Shown here: in pieces, positions 1 through 8,167 of the stretch
Numbering within the stretch: position 1 is the first letter of the stretch
How the letters are laid out: each line of letters opens with the position of its first letter
Source: JBEBSD01 sp040394475
GTDB lineage: Bacteria > Bacteroidota > Bacteroidia > Cytophagales > Spirosomataceae
Direction: 5' to 3'
DNA: 15,624 bases
Assembly: GCA_040394475.1 (NCBI GenBank)
Contig: JBEBSD010000110.1
Location: 1-15,624 of the forward strand
The notes under the pieces: model-generated
Database searches by the model: none
The model's input: the letters and a program-made list of their open reading frames with translations, nothing else
What the model was told of the DNA's origin: nothing
Translations under genes and position numbers: made by a program

Positions 1-372
1 TCAGCTTTCAGCTATCGGCTATCAGCTGTCGGAAAATACGATGGGTGGTTGGGTGAGCCGAGTCGAAACCAGGAGTCGAAACCCAGGAAGCTGAGCCCAC
101 AGCTTTCAGCTATCGGCTATCAGCTGTCGAAAAATACGATGGGTGGTTGGGTGGTTGGGTGAGCCGAGTCGAACCCAGGAGTCGAACCCAGGAGTCGAAA
201 CCAGGAAGCTGAGCCCACGGCTATCAGCTGTCGGAAATCAGCTGTCGGCAAATTACGATGGGTGGTTGGGTGCTTGGGTGGTTGGGTGAGCGGAGTCGAA
301 CCCAGGAGTCGAACCCAGGAGTCGAACCCAGGAAGCGGAGCCCACAGCTATCGGGTATCAGCTGTCGGAAAT
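1..372. repeat. Imperfect tandem repeat block, about 100-127 bp units
   Basis: Three consecutive units end in GAGCCCAC at 100, 218 and 345, and a partial fourth follows. Each unit starts with copies of CAGCTATCGG / TATCAGCTGTCGG, passes through ACGATGGGTGGTTGGGTG, then GAGCSGAGTCGAA (55-67, 161-173, 288-300). It closes with one to three copies of GGAGTCGAACCCA. Unit lengths differ because the GGTTGGGT and GAGTCGAACCCAG sub-repeats vary in number. The block is open at the left edge of the window. Short frames crossing it are repeat-derived and are not called as genes. Confidence 0.85.
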
Positions 373-701
373 CGGATTGTCATTTGGTTTTCATGGCTGC
401 GTTTCTCCTTTTAAGTCGGGAATATGCACCCGCGCATGTTTTGCTGTTTTCGCAGCAAAGTAACTATATTTGTTTGGCAGTTTTAACACTGCGAAACACC
501 CCGATAACCGTGTCAAAAGAGGATGCAAAGATCCGGCTCCGGCAGGAGATGTTTGCATCCATCTATAGGAACCTTTAACCGGTTGGAAAAGATCGGGGCC
601 TTATACGCAGACGTTGATGAATACGAGTTAGTAGTATACTCCTTGTACACTCCAGGCGAATTCGCCTGTTCATTTTTACATACCTTTTACTCGCATACGT
701 T
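373..701. other. Intergenic region without a recognisable gene
   Basis: Between the repeat block and the secreted-protein gene at 702 I see no protein-like reading frame and no RNA gene. A short hairpin (TTTGCTG at 440-446 with CAGCAAA at 453-459) overlaps a promoter-like sequence described separately. There is no Shine-Dalgarno sequence before the ATG at 702, which is normal for Bacteroidota. Confidence 0.5.
441..472 (+). promoter_or_regulatory. Candidate Bacteroidota promoter upstream of the Gly-rich protein gene
   Basis: TATATTTG at 465-472 fits the -7 consensus TAnnTTTG. A TTG at 441-443, 21 bases upstream, fits the -33 element. If it is used, the gene at 702 would have a leader of about 220 nt. 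A 7-bp inverted repeat (440-446 / 453-459) lies in the spacer and could be an operator. The assignment rests on consensus matching alone. Confidence 0.3.
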
Positions 702-2882
702 ATGAAGCAACTTTTCCTTACATCCGCACCGCGGACCTTTGATTTGAGCGCATTTGTGCTGCTGCTATTTTTAAGCCTCGCTGCGCAGGCGGGAGACGAC
801 AATCTCTATCTGGGAAACGGCGGTTCTCCGCTTGTGATCAACGCGTCGAATACGGTCATCAATACCTATGTCCGTGTAACAGCGCCAGTACCTGCCGCCC
901 AGAGTTTTGTCACAATCAGTTCTACAACCGGGTTCTCGGTCGGGAATCTGGTCATGGTTTGGCAAAGTACACACACCGGCGTTATACCGGGGTCCTCCGA
1001 ATCTTCCGGTACGGATCTTACGGGTGAAATGACCGGTGGCTGGGAATTCGCCCGCATTCAAAGTCTGACGGCAACCCGGCTTAACTTTTCAACTCCCCTT
1101 AAATATACCTACTCCGCAACCGGATCACAGGTAGTAAGGGTGCCTGAGTATACCACTGTCACTATCAATAGCACCGGTTCCCTCGTCGCCCGGCCCTGGG
1201 ATGGCCAAACGGGAGGGATTCTGGCCTTTCTTGCCACCGGGACGGTCACTAACAACGGTGTGATCAAGGCCGACGGCACGGGCTTTCGTGGCGGAATATA
1301 TAGTAACGACGGGCTGGCCACGACCGGAGGGACAGCCCTGGACGGGGCATCGCCCGCTGCAGGCCAGAAAGGCGAAGGTATTGTGACGATCCGGTACGGC
1401 ACCATTTACGGGGGCCGGGGCAGCATGGCCAATGCCGGCGGCGGCGGTTCAGGTTATCAATCGGGCGGCGGCGGCGGCGGCCATCTCGGCACCGGAGGTT
1501 TAGGCGGGAACACGAACCTCTCCTCAGATGGAAACCGGCCGGCCGGAGGCTACGGGGGAGGGACGCTCAGTTACGATCCCGTCGTTCGCTTGCTGATGGG
1601 CGGAGGCGGAGGCGCCGGGCATGGCAGCAATGGTACCGGCGCAGCTGGAGGATCAGGAGGCGGAGTTGTCTTTTTCAGGGCAAATGCCCTGAGCGGCACA
1701 GGTACTATCAGTGTCAATGGCAATGATGCACAGCCTGGCAGCAACGATGCCGGCAGCGGCGGCGGCGGCGGCGGAAGCATTCACATACGTTTAGCGGAGG
1801 ATGCCACCTGCAATACGCTCTCCGCTGCAGGAGGAACCGGAGGAAACGTCGCGGCTGCAGGTATAGGCCCGGGCGGCGGCGGTGGCGGAGGCAGCATTCT
1901 TTTTCAATCCGGAAGCGGAAGTTGTACCCTAACCAACTGGACGACAGCGGGTGGAGCCGCCGGCTCCCAGAGCAACCCTTCAGCTCCCGGAGGCCCGGCG
2001 TACGGCGCAACGGATGGCGCTGCCGGAAGCGCGACAGTCCTTTCCGGCGAGCTTATAGTTCCCGTTGTTACGATAACAGCGCCGGCTTCCGGAACTACTA
2101 CCTCGGCCAGGCCTGCCATTAGCGGAAATGCGACGCCCAATAGTACGGTGCGCCTCACCATTGACCTGACGAACACGTACGTCGTTCCCGTAGACGCCAG
2201 TGGCAGCTATGCGTACAAATTAACCAATGAACAGGCGCTTTCGGATGGTTTGCATTCGGTACAGGCCCTTGCAGACTACCAGGGCCTGCGCAGTGGGGCA
2301 GTGCAAACCAATTTCACGACGAATGCTGCATTGCCGGTGAGAATCATCTCCTTTACTGCCGGACTGGAAATGGAAACGGTTCACTTGAAATGGGACGTGA
2401 CATCCGAAACAGCTGTATATGTATACGCGATTGAACGAAGCGCCGACGGTCACCGCTTCGAAGAGATTAACCGTGTCGCCGCTTCGGCGTCGGGCCTGGC
2501 CCGGGCTTCCTATACTGCTATCGACAACACCCCGCTTCACGGATTGAATGTATACCGTTTGAAAATACTGGACATTGATGGCAGCATCGCTTACTCGCAG
2601 CTGGCCACGCAGCGCGTCGACAGCGGATTTTCGGCGGTACTGTCTCCTAATCCTTTAACGAACAAGGCTACGTTCACCGCTGCCGGGTTGAATCGCAGCG
2701 GCGGAACCCTTTCGCTGATGAACGCCTATGGACACGTTCTCCGGAATTACCAGGTCCCGGCAGGTCACGATAGCTGGCAAATAACGATCGAAAAAGGAAA
2801 TTTGCCGGCCGGCGTATACTTTCTGACCCTTCGTAGTCCAGCCGGAAAACAGTTTTCAGGGAAAAGGCTGGTGATTGAATAG
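702..2882 (+). CDS. Secreted Gly-rich protein with Ig-like domain and T9SS sorting domain
   Basis: 726 residues. Residues 1-30 form a signal peptide with a Leu-rich core and likely cleavage after AQA at residue 30. Residues 35-230 are Ser/Thr/Gly-rich and beta-rich. Residues 235-400 are very Gly-rich, with runs of six to seven Gly. An Ig-like bacterial domain follows at about 452-540. A fibronectin-like module starting LPVRI covers about 544-640, including the motif AIERSADGHRF. The last 80 residues carry LSPNP (647-651) and the NLPAGVYFLTL pattern of a type A T9SS C-terminal sorting domain. It is therefore expected to cross the outer membrane by T9SS and be cell-attached or released. The true substrate or role is unknown; an adhesin or matrix protein is one possibility. 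The ATG at 702 gives a complete signal peptide. Codon use is GC-rich. Confidence 0.88.
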   Translation: MKQLFLTSAPRTFDLSAFVLLLFLSLAAQAGDDNLYLGNGGSPLVINASNTVINTYVRVTAPVPAAQSFVTISSTTGFSVGNLVMVWQSTHTGVIPGSSESSGTDLTGEMTGGWEFARIQSLTATRLNFSTPLKYTYSATGSQVVRVPEYTTVTINSTGSLVARPWDGQTGGILAFLATGTVTNNGVIKADGTGFRGGIYSNDGLATTGGTALDGASPAAGQKGEGIVTIRYGTIYGGRGSMANAGGGGSGYQSGGGGGGHLGTGGLGGNTNLSSDGNRPAGGYGGGTLSYDPVVRLLMGGGGGAGHGSNGTGAAGGSGGGVVFFRANALSGTGTISVNGNDAQPGSNDAGSGGGGGGSIHIRLAEDATCNTLSAAGGTGGNVAAAGIGPGGGGGGGSILFQSGSGSCTLTNWTTAGGAAGSQSNPSAPGGPAYGATDGAAGSATVLSGELIVPVVTITAPASGTTTSARPAISGNATPNSTVRLTIDLTNTYVVPVDASGSYAYKLTNEQALSDGLHSVQALADYQGLRSGAVQTNFTTNAALPVRIISFTAGLEMETVHLKWDVTSETAVYVYAIERSADGHRFEEINRVAASASGLARASYTAIDNTPLHGLNVYRLKILDIDGSIAYSQLATQRVDSGFSAVLSPNPLTNKATFTAAGLNRSGGTLSLMNAYGHVLRNYQVPAGHDSWQITIEKGNLPAGVYFLTLRSPAGKQFSGKRLVIE

Positions 2883-2916
2883 GTGGATCGCGACAGGGCT
2901 TCGCAGGTCGATCCAC
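2883..2916 (+). terminator. Hairpin just after the Gly-rich gene stop codon
   Basis: GTGGATCG (2883-2890) and CGATCCAC (2909-2916) form a perfect 8-bp stem overlapping or abutting the stop of the upstream gene. No T-run follows, so it is not a classic intrinsic terminator. It may be a 3' end stabiliser or a weak terminator. Confidence 0.3.
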
Positions 2917-3050
2917 GGGTAAGAACGCTAACTTTCATCCCGTAAATGAAGGCCGGGGTTCCTGACCGGCAGCCGGAAGCAGGTTTTATCTCAACCGGAT
3001 TTTTCATATTTTAGCTCTTGAAACATCCGTAATGGTTACCTGACAGTATA

Positions 3051-3845
3051 ATGTCCAACTACTTTACCCGGCTTGACGACGATAGTTTTCTCCTGGAGTT
3101 TGCCGGCAGGTTACGCAGTGAATGGGGTCCGGCGAGGCATTTCGACCTGCCGGAAGATCTTCAGCGGGAGGTCTTGCTCCTGGAGGAGCTTTCGAAGCGC
3201 AACAACAGGGTGTACTCTATTTTTGACCGGGAGCGGTTCGAGTTCGTTTTTCACACCTGGAACCTGTTCGCCCTGGCCGGGCTGCCGGAAGGTAAAAAAT
3301 GGGAAATCACTTCGACGAGGGTGCTGCAGGACCAGGGCATCGTCAAAACGTTTGTCACCGTAATGCTCCAGGTAGCGGCGCGCCTCAGCCCGGAGGAAAG
3401 CCGCGACCTCAGGTCGTGCGTGTGCGGCGCCTATACCCGGAACCTGAAAGGAGAGCTTTTAAGGCTTCACTATACGCACCATCCGTTTACTTTTGATGTA
3501 AACGGTCTGCCTGTCCTGAGCCTGGGCAGCGTGGCAGATGTAAAATCCCTAATGACCGCCGGGGAAGGTTTCTGGATGTATTTTAAAGCAGGGGAGAAAA
3601 GCTTCCATTGGCACTCACACAAAAAGGAGCTGGTTGCCAAAGACATCGTGACAGCCCGCGAGAAGGAAATCATTGCGTTATGGCGGTCAGGATTGTCTAT
3701 ACCCGAGATTGCAGAGAAGCTCTATATCAGCGTGGTGACGGTCAAAAACCAGCTCCACAATGCCAGGAAGCGTTTAATGGTGCGGGACAATACAGCGTTG
3801 GCCGAATTATGCTACGCTACAGGGATTATAAAGTCGATTATATAA
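3051..3845 (+). CDS. LuxR-family transcriptional regulator
   Basis: 264 residues. The C-terminal part (about 198-258) is a LuxR/GerE-type helix-turn-helix: VTAREKEIIALWRSGLS, then IPEIAEKLYISVVTVKNQLH, with the usual Thr-x-Arg-Glu-x-Glu start and the VTVKNQLHNARKRL recognition helix. Residues 1-195 have no receiver-domain Asp pattern and do not look like an autoinducer domain. They resemble the PAS-like N-terminal halves of LuxR solos common in Bacteroidota, but I cannot assign a ligand. There is no signal peptide or membrane segment, so it is a cytoplasmic DNA-binding protein. It lies 168 bp downstream of the secreted-protein gene on the same strand, so it could be co-transcribed or have its own promoter. 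Targets are unknown. Confidence 0.85.
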   Translation: MSNYFTRLDDDSFLLEFAGRLRSEWGPARHFDLPEDLQREVLLLEELSKRNNRVYSIFDRERFEFVFHTWNLFALAGLPEGKKWEITSTRVLQDQGIVKTFVTVMLQVAARLSPEESRDLRSCVCGAYTRNLKGELLRLHYTHHPFTFDVNGLPVLSLGSVADVKSLMTAGEGFWMYFKAGEKSFHWHSHKKELVAKDIVTAREKEIIALWRSGLSIPEIAEKLYISVVTVKNQLHNARKRLMVRDNTALAELCYATGIIKSII

Positions 3846-3885
3846 AGGAGTATATTCTGATTTATTCATCTTCCATGAGGCTGTT

Positions 3886-3925
3886 CGCAATATTCATGGC
3901 TGAATGCAGAACCATGAATATTGCG
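3886..3925 (+). terminator. Perfect 14-bp stem-loop downstream of the LuxR gene
   Basis: CGCAATATTCATGG (3886-3899) pairs perfectly with CCATGAATATTGCG (3912-3925) around a 12-nt loop, 40 nt after the regulator's stop. No T-run follows directly. It may be a terminator, a transcript-stabilising hairpin or a two-fold protein-binding site. Confidence 0.45.
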
Positions 3926-3966
3926 ACGACCTGATGCTCACCAATAACCTGCGGGTCGTCTCTTTT
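3925..3966 (+). terminator. Second hairpin followed by a T-rich stretch
   Basis: GACGACC (3925-3931) pairs with GGTCGTC (3954-3960), followed immediately by TCTTTT. The loop is 22 nt. This is the better intrinsic-terminator candidate for the LuxR gene. It shares its first base with the end of the preceding stem, so the two structures are directly adjacent. Confidence 0.4.
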
Positions 3967-3977
3967 ACTACTATGCC

Positions 3978-4297
3978 AGTGTCGTGTCAACAATGCTTTG
4001 TCTTATAGCAGACGTCATGCTGAGCCTACGGTCCGCCGCTGCGACGGTCGGCCGTAGCCGTCGAAGCACGGTTGCCTCATAGCAGACTGTCCGTCGTCGA
4101 GCCTTTAGATTAGCATTCGGTTTTGGGAAATCCCGGTGGCTGTCCTTCGGCTCCGCTCAGGAACCAGCTTCCCCGGGGGCTGAGCGGGGTCGAAGCCTTA
4201 GGGGGGAGTGGTACAGTTCATGCCTTCGACGAGCTATCTCAGGACGGTGTGCCGCGCGATGACATACAACCCGACATTTTAAGATTGACACGACACT
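3978..4297. mobile_element. MITE-like non-coding repeat with 13-bp terminal inverted repeats
   Basis: AGTGTCGTGTCAA (3978-3990) and TTGACACGACACT (4285-4297) are perfect inverted repeats about 320 bp apart. The outer flanks ACTACT (3967-3972) and AGTAGT (4298-4303) extend the symmetry, with five extra bases on the left. The interior has no open frame of interest. It contains GTCATGCTGAGC-like and GTCGAAGC-like motifs, seen in dispersed intergenic repeats of Bacteroidota, plus internal hairpins. It sits between two convergent genes. No clear target-site duplication is visible, so mobility is inferred rather than shown. Confidence 0.5.
4145..4195. repeat. Internal inverted repeat of the MITE-like element
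   Basis: CTTCGGCTCCGCTCAG (4145-4160) and CTGAGCGGGGTCGAAG (4180-4195) pair at 14 of 16 positions. The motif GAGCGGGGTCGAAG is closely related to GAGCSGAGTCGAA in the tandem block at 1-372. A smaller stem, CTACGG (4026-4031) with CCGTAG (4052-4057), lies in the left half of the same element. Confidence 0.6.
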
Positions 4298-4337
4298 AGT
4301 AGTGAGAACGAACGAGGTTCATATCGCCTTCCGGCTT

Positions 4338-7300
4338 TCATTCCTTCACTATTTTTTTTGTTACAATACGGCCATTCCCGGTAATCTTTACGGTATACAT
4401 CCCGACAGGCAGATTTTCCACGGGAATCTTGCCAACCCCGGCACCAGACAGATCTCTTTCAAGCATTCGGATACCGGCCACATTATAAACCTCAACCTTA
4501 ACACGGGCTCCCATTCCTTCCGGATCGATCCTTATTTCCTTGCGTGCCGGGTTGGGATAAACGGAAACGGACATAGCAGGAGCCTCGATCGCTACAGCAA
4601 CGATCCCGCTATAGGCATAACTTTGATCGGAGTCAGTCATTTTTAGCCGATAGTAGCGGAAAAGCGACGGCGAATAAGCGGTAAGGTGATCTAAAAAGGA
4701 ATAATTTTCCGGACTCCTGCTTTCACCCTTTGCGGCTACTTCTGCGATTTTATTCCAGGCTTTCCCGTCTGTACTGCGTTCTATTTCGAAGCGGTCGCTG
4801 TTTATTTCTTCGGTAGTCTGCCAGCTGAGTCTTACTCCGCTTTCTTCCTTATCTGCCCGGAAGTACAGCAGTTCAACCGGAAGTGCCGCATCCGACTGCC
4901 CCGTCGCGAAAAAGCCGCTGAATCCCGTTACGGCGAAAGATACCTTCCAAAGGTCCACGGCATCATCCCAGACCACATCCAGCTGATCCCTGTTAATGAT
5001 CTCCCGTGCGCCGGAATAGCTTCCCGGAGCCCCTGTAATACTAATACCGTGGTATTGTACAATCCTCAGGTTTTCAGGCAATTCAGCTTGATTGGCGGCG
5101 CCAAAATCACTATTATAATCATCAAAATCTTCCTGTGTAAAAAAAAGGGTCACACGGGCCGCTCCATTCGTTGTCGGTGAAAGGTCCAGGTGACGCGCCA
5201 TGAAAACCGCGTTTCCAAAACGGAGTGTTTTATCCGAAGCCTGGTAGAGGGTAGTCCTGATAGTGCCTCCAACGCCGTTGTCGGCCGAAGGCTCCACCAT
5301 AGCGATCGTTTCACACGCTTTGATAATGGAGGTAACGCCTGCTACGATGGGTAATGTAACCGTTTCGCCCTCTGCATCTATCTTTCCTTTACTGAACAGT
5401 CCCTGGTATTCATAGGCGCCGATGTCCACTATCGCGCCATAAACGCGGGGATTGCTTGCCAGGTCCGTTGGAATACCGGCAGGAAGCGCTGCATTGGTGC
5501 CGCGGTTGATTACCGGCGAGCATGACTGCAGCCGGTAATCTCCGCCGGAGGCGTTCACAAACAAGGGATTGGTATTGCCGTCAATATTCCCGTTGTCCGT
5601 ATTCGAAAGTCCTTGTACCAGGCTATGTCTTAACGTGAAAGAGCTTCCCTCACCGCCAATTTCAACCCCATCGCTATTGCCATAAACGATACTATTGTTC
5701 AATACAGCGACAGAATACTCATCATTGAAGATCCCTCCGCCCTCCTTTGTGTCATTATCTGCAATCGTACAGCTATAAAACACGGGAGAGGAATAATTAT
5801 TGAAAATACCCCCGCCATAATCATCGCCATAGTTCCCGTAAAAAGCACTATTTACGACGATTGGATTTGAGTCCGCATTGTGCATGCCTCCTCCACTCGC
5901 TCTCGCCTCGTTATTAAAGAAAATACAGTTGAGGACAATCGGGGAAGATTCCCGGTTATACATCCCGCCGCCCCAATACTGTACCTGATTGTTTGCAAAA
6001 ATACAATTGGAAATTACCGGCGAGGATTGGTCATTATACATCCCGCCCCCGTCCTCCGATCTGCCGCCGCTTATAGTAAAGCCATCGAGCACGGCAGTAT
6101 TGTCAACCTGATAATTCTTGATAACACTCTCGTATTCTCCTCTCAAAACAGTCGTGTGCCCGGCAAGAAGGTCCCGCTCTGACAAGAAACGCTCTGTTCC
6201 TGCAAAACCGCCGTAGATCTTCACACCGCTTTTCATGGAAAGCGCGTCGCCGGATTCGGTTCTATAGGTGCCCCCGGCCACAAAAATACTATCAATGCCG
6301 GCCCTGCATGAAGACGTAAAGAGAAGCGCATCCTCGAGCGTTTTAAATGCGCTCGCCCAGCTGGAACCCTCGCCGCTGGCCGACACGGTGCCGTTTACAT
6401 ACAATTTTCTGAATGTCACAGGATTATCCTGAAATTCATACGCCCCCAGGTCTACGACATCATTGTATTTTCTTGGGTTTCCGTCCAGGTCGATGGCAAT
6501 TTCCGATACATATTGATTATTCCCGCTGTTGATGGCCGGGCTGCAGGGCGACAAACGGAAATCGTACCTGTCATTATACAGAAAGGAGGGATCTGCAACA
6601 AAATTGCCTTCGCCGTCATGATTTTCCTGCAACAGACAGAAGGAAATATCCGGGGAACTTTCTGCTTCGCTGGCAATACCGGAACTATTATTCCAGATAA
6701 TACTATTGCGTATCAAAGGCGAAGAATTGCCGCTGTTGTAAATCCCTCCACCATCTTCATCAGCGTTATTCCCGGAGATCGTACAATTGACTAATTGCGG
6801 AGAAGCGCTTCCATTGTTATACATGCCGGCTCCGTCTCTATGAACGGCATTCTTCCGAAACAAACAATTCACGAGGGAGGGCGAGGAGTTGAAACTGTAA
6901 ACACCACCCCCGTAATTTGCAGTATTTTGCTCAAAAATACAATTGAATACAGTGGGTGAGGAGTTATTGTTATTGAAAATACCGCCCCCGTTCACTGCGC
7001 TATTGAGCGTAATCAAGCAGTTTCGTACTATCGGCGAGGAGTTTTCATTGTGCATCCCTCCGCCGTTGCCCGTGCCGGCGTCGCCCCCGCGAATCTCAAA
7101 ACCGTCCAGTATGGCCGTGTTGTTGACATTGCTATTAGTAAAGACCCTGTTTCCTCTTCCTATTAAAGTTGACGTATAACCGTCGGCAAGATCACGCTGG
7201 GATAACGCCTCTTCATCGCCGGCAAAGCCTCCATACATTGCTACACCATTTACAAGGGAAAACGATTCGTTTTCATTGGGACTGTATTGACCTTCGGCTA

Positions 7301-8069
7301 CCCATATTTGTTTAATTTCGGGTTTGCTGACAGTAGCGGTAAGCACATATCTCAGTTCATTCACCGCATTGGACCAACTGCTGCCGTCTCCTCCGAATTC
7401 AGCGTCATCATCTACGTAAACAATCCCTTCGGCATCAGGGGTGATTTTGGTGGAAGGGTCGTAAGTTCTCACGCCGCCCTCGACCGTGAAATCGTCAATC
7501 GCTGAATACCCGTCTATAATGACGTCTATTTCGATGTTTACCGTTCCGGTAAGCCCTGTCAGCGTTACAGATCGCTGAAAAGGCGTATTGAGATTACCGC
7601 CTGACGGCCTGTCATAGTACTGGCTATTTCCATAGTTCTCTCCGTTCACTTTGATCTGAAAGGTTGCGGCACTGCTGTTGGTTACTTTATTGAACGCTAT
7701 TTTCGAAATGTCGAGCTGATGATATTCATCTACGTCAACGGCTAGCCGGTATCTATGGTTGGGATAACCTGCCAGGGCCACGGCCTGATTCCCGTTGGCA
7801 CCAAAAAAGTACAGTCCTCTGGCGTTATAAGGTCCCTCGCTATGGTACCAGTTGGCAGCCAGCTTCTCATGGAGTGTACCCGGCGCTGACAAATCACCAT
7901 TGGCAAAATTGTGGAAGTAGAGCTGTTGGCTGTAAGCCGCCTGAAATGTCAGTAATAGGGTTACCAGCAAGGTCGGTATCATTTTTCCGGAAAATAACCC
8001 GGAAAAACATACGGGAAAGTGAAATGGAAAGTTGTCAGTTCTTTCACCAGGATTGCTAAAGATTTTCAT
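4338..8069 (-). CDS. Large secreted double beta-helix protein with T9SS sorting domain (choice-of-anchor Q type)
   Basis: 1243 residues from the ATG at 8069. The hydrophobic signal segment lies at residues 30-47 (MIPTLLVTLLLTFQAAYS), so the true start may be the internal ATG at 7982. An N-terminal region with jelly-roll character (about 50-205) is followed by two copies of a module. Each copy opens with a GSSWxxA motif and a YGGFAG motif. Five coils of the pattern GGGxYN-xSSPxxxNCxFxxN follow (about 335-463 and 670-800). Each copy ends with CSPxIN and D(L/I)GAYE(F/Y)Q, typical of choice-of-anchor Q right-handed beta-helix proteins. Next come a beta-rich linker, a fibronectin-like module from LPVELLYF (about 1062) and a sorting domain with VYPNP (about 1166-1243). 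It is likely a surface adhesin or polysaccharide-binding or -cleaving protein; no catalytic residues are identifiable. Confidence 0.88.
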   Translation of the reverse strand: MKIFSNPGERTDNFPFHFPVCFSGLFSGKMIPTLLVTLLLTFQAAYSQQLYFHNFANGDLSAPGTLHEKLAANWYHSEGPYNARGLYFFGANGNQAVALAGYPNHRYRLAVDVDEYHQLDISKIAFNKVTNSSAATFQIKVNGENYGNSQYYDRPSGGNLNTPFQRSVTLTGLTGTVNIEIDVIIDGYSAIDDFTVEGGVRTYDPSTKITPDAEGIVYVDDDAEFGGDGSSWSNAVNELRYVLTATVSKPEIKQIWVAEGQYSPNENESFSLVNGVAMYGGFAGDEEALSQRDLADGYTSTLIGRGNRVFTNSNVNNTAILDGFEIRGGDAGTGNGGGMHNENSSPIVRNCLITLNSAVNGGGIFNNNNSSPTVFNCIFEQNTANYGGGVYSFNSSPSLVNCLFRKNAVHRDGAGMYNNGSASPQLVNCTISGNNADEDGGGIYNSGNSSPLIRNSIIWNNSSGIASEAESSPDISFCLLQENHDGEGNFVADPSFLYNDRYDFRLSPCSPAINSGNNQYVSEIAIDLDGNPRKYNDVVDLGAYEFQDNPVTFRKLYVNGTVSASGEGSSWASAFKTLEDALLFTSSCRAGIDSIFVAGGTYRTESGDALSMKSGVKIYGGFAGTERFLSERDLLAGHTTVLRGEYESVIKNYQVDNTAVLDGFTISGGRSEDGGGMYNDQSSPVISNCIFANNQVQYWGGGMYNRESSPIVLNCIFFNNEARASGGGMHNADSNPIVVNSAFYGNYGDDYGGGIFNNYSSPVFYSCTIADNDTKEGGGIFNDEYSVAVLNNSIVYGNSDGVEIGGEGSSFTLRHSLVQGLSNTDNGNIDGNTNPLFVNASGGDYRLQSCSPVINRGTNAALPAGIPTDLASNPRVYGAIVDIGAYEYQGLFSKGKIDAEGETVTLPIVAGVTSIIKACETIAMVEPSADNGVGGTIRTTLYQASDKTLRFGNAVFMARHLDLSPTTNGAARVTLFFTQEDFDDYNSDFGAANQAELPENLRIVQYHGISITGAPGSYSGAREIINRDQLDVVWDDAVDLWKVSFAVTGFSGFFATGQSDAALPVELLYFRADKEESGVRLSWQTTEEINSDRFEIERSTDGKAWNKIAEVAAKGESRSPENYSFLDHLTAYSPSLFRYYRLKMTDSDQSYAYSGIVAVAIEAPAMSVSVYPNPARKEIRIDPEGMGARVKVEVYNVAGIRMLERDLSGAGVGKIPVENLPVGMYTVKITGNGRIVTKKIVKE

Positions 8070-8167
8070 AGAAAAAATTTAAAGATATGATCTGGTTAAT
8101 TGTCCAGATACAGCTGTTTTTCAATACTGTTTTACAATGATTCAAAGTACTCCCTGACCACCGGGGC

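Noticed and set aside
1..372. CRISPR array
   Set aside because: The units are long, unequal and repeat-rich throughout, with no unique spacers of constant length and no cas genes nearby.
258..705. Two overlapping plus-strand frames (258-578 and 523-705)
   Set aside because: The first begins inside the tandem repeats. Neither has a protein-like composition, a start context or a recognisable domain, and the second ends on the start of the real gene at 702.
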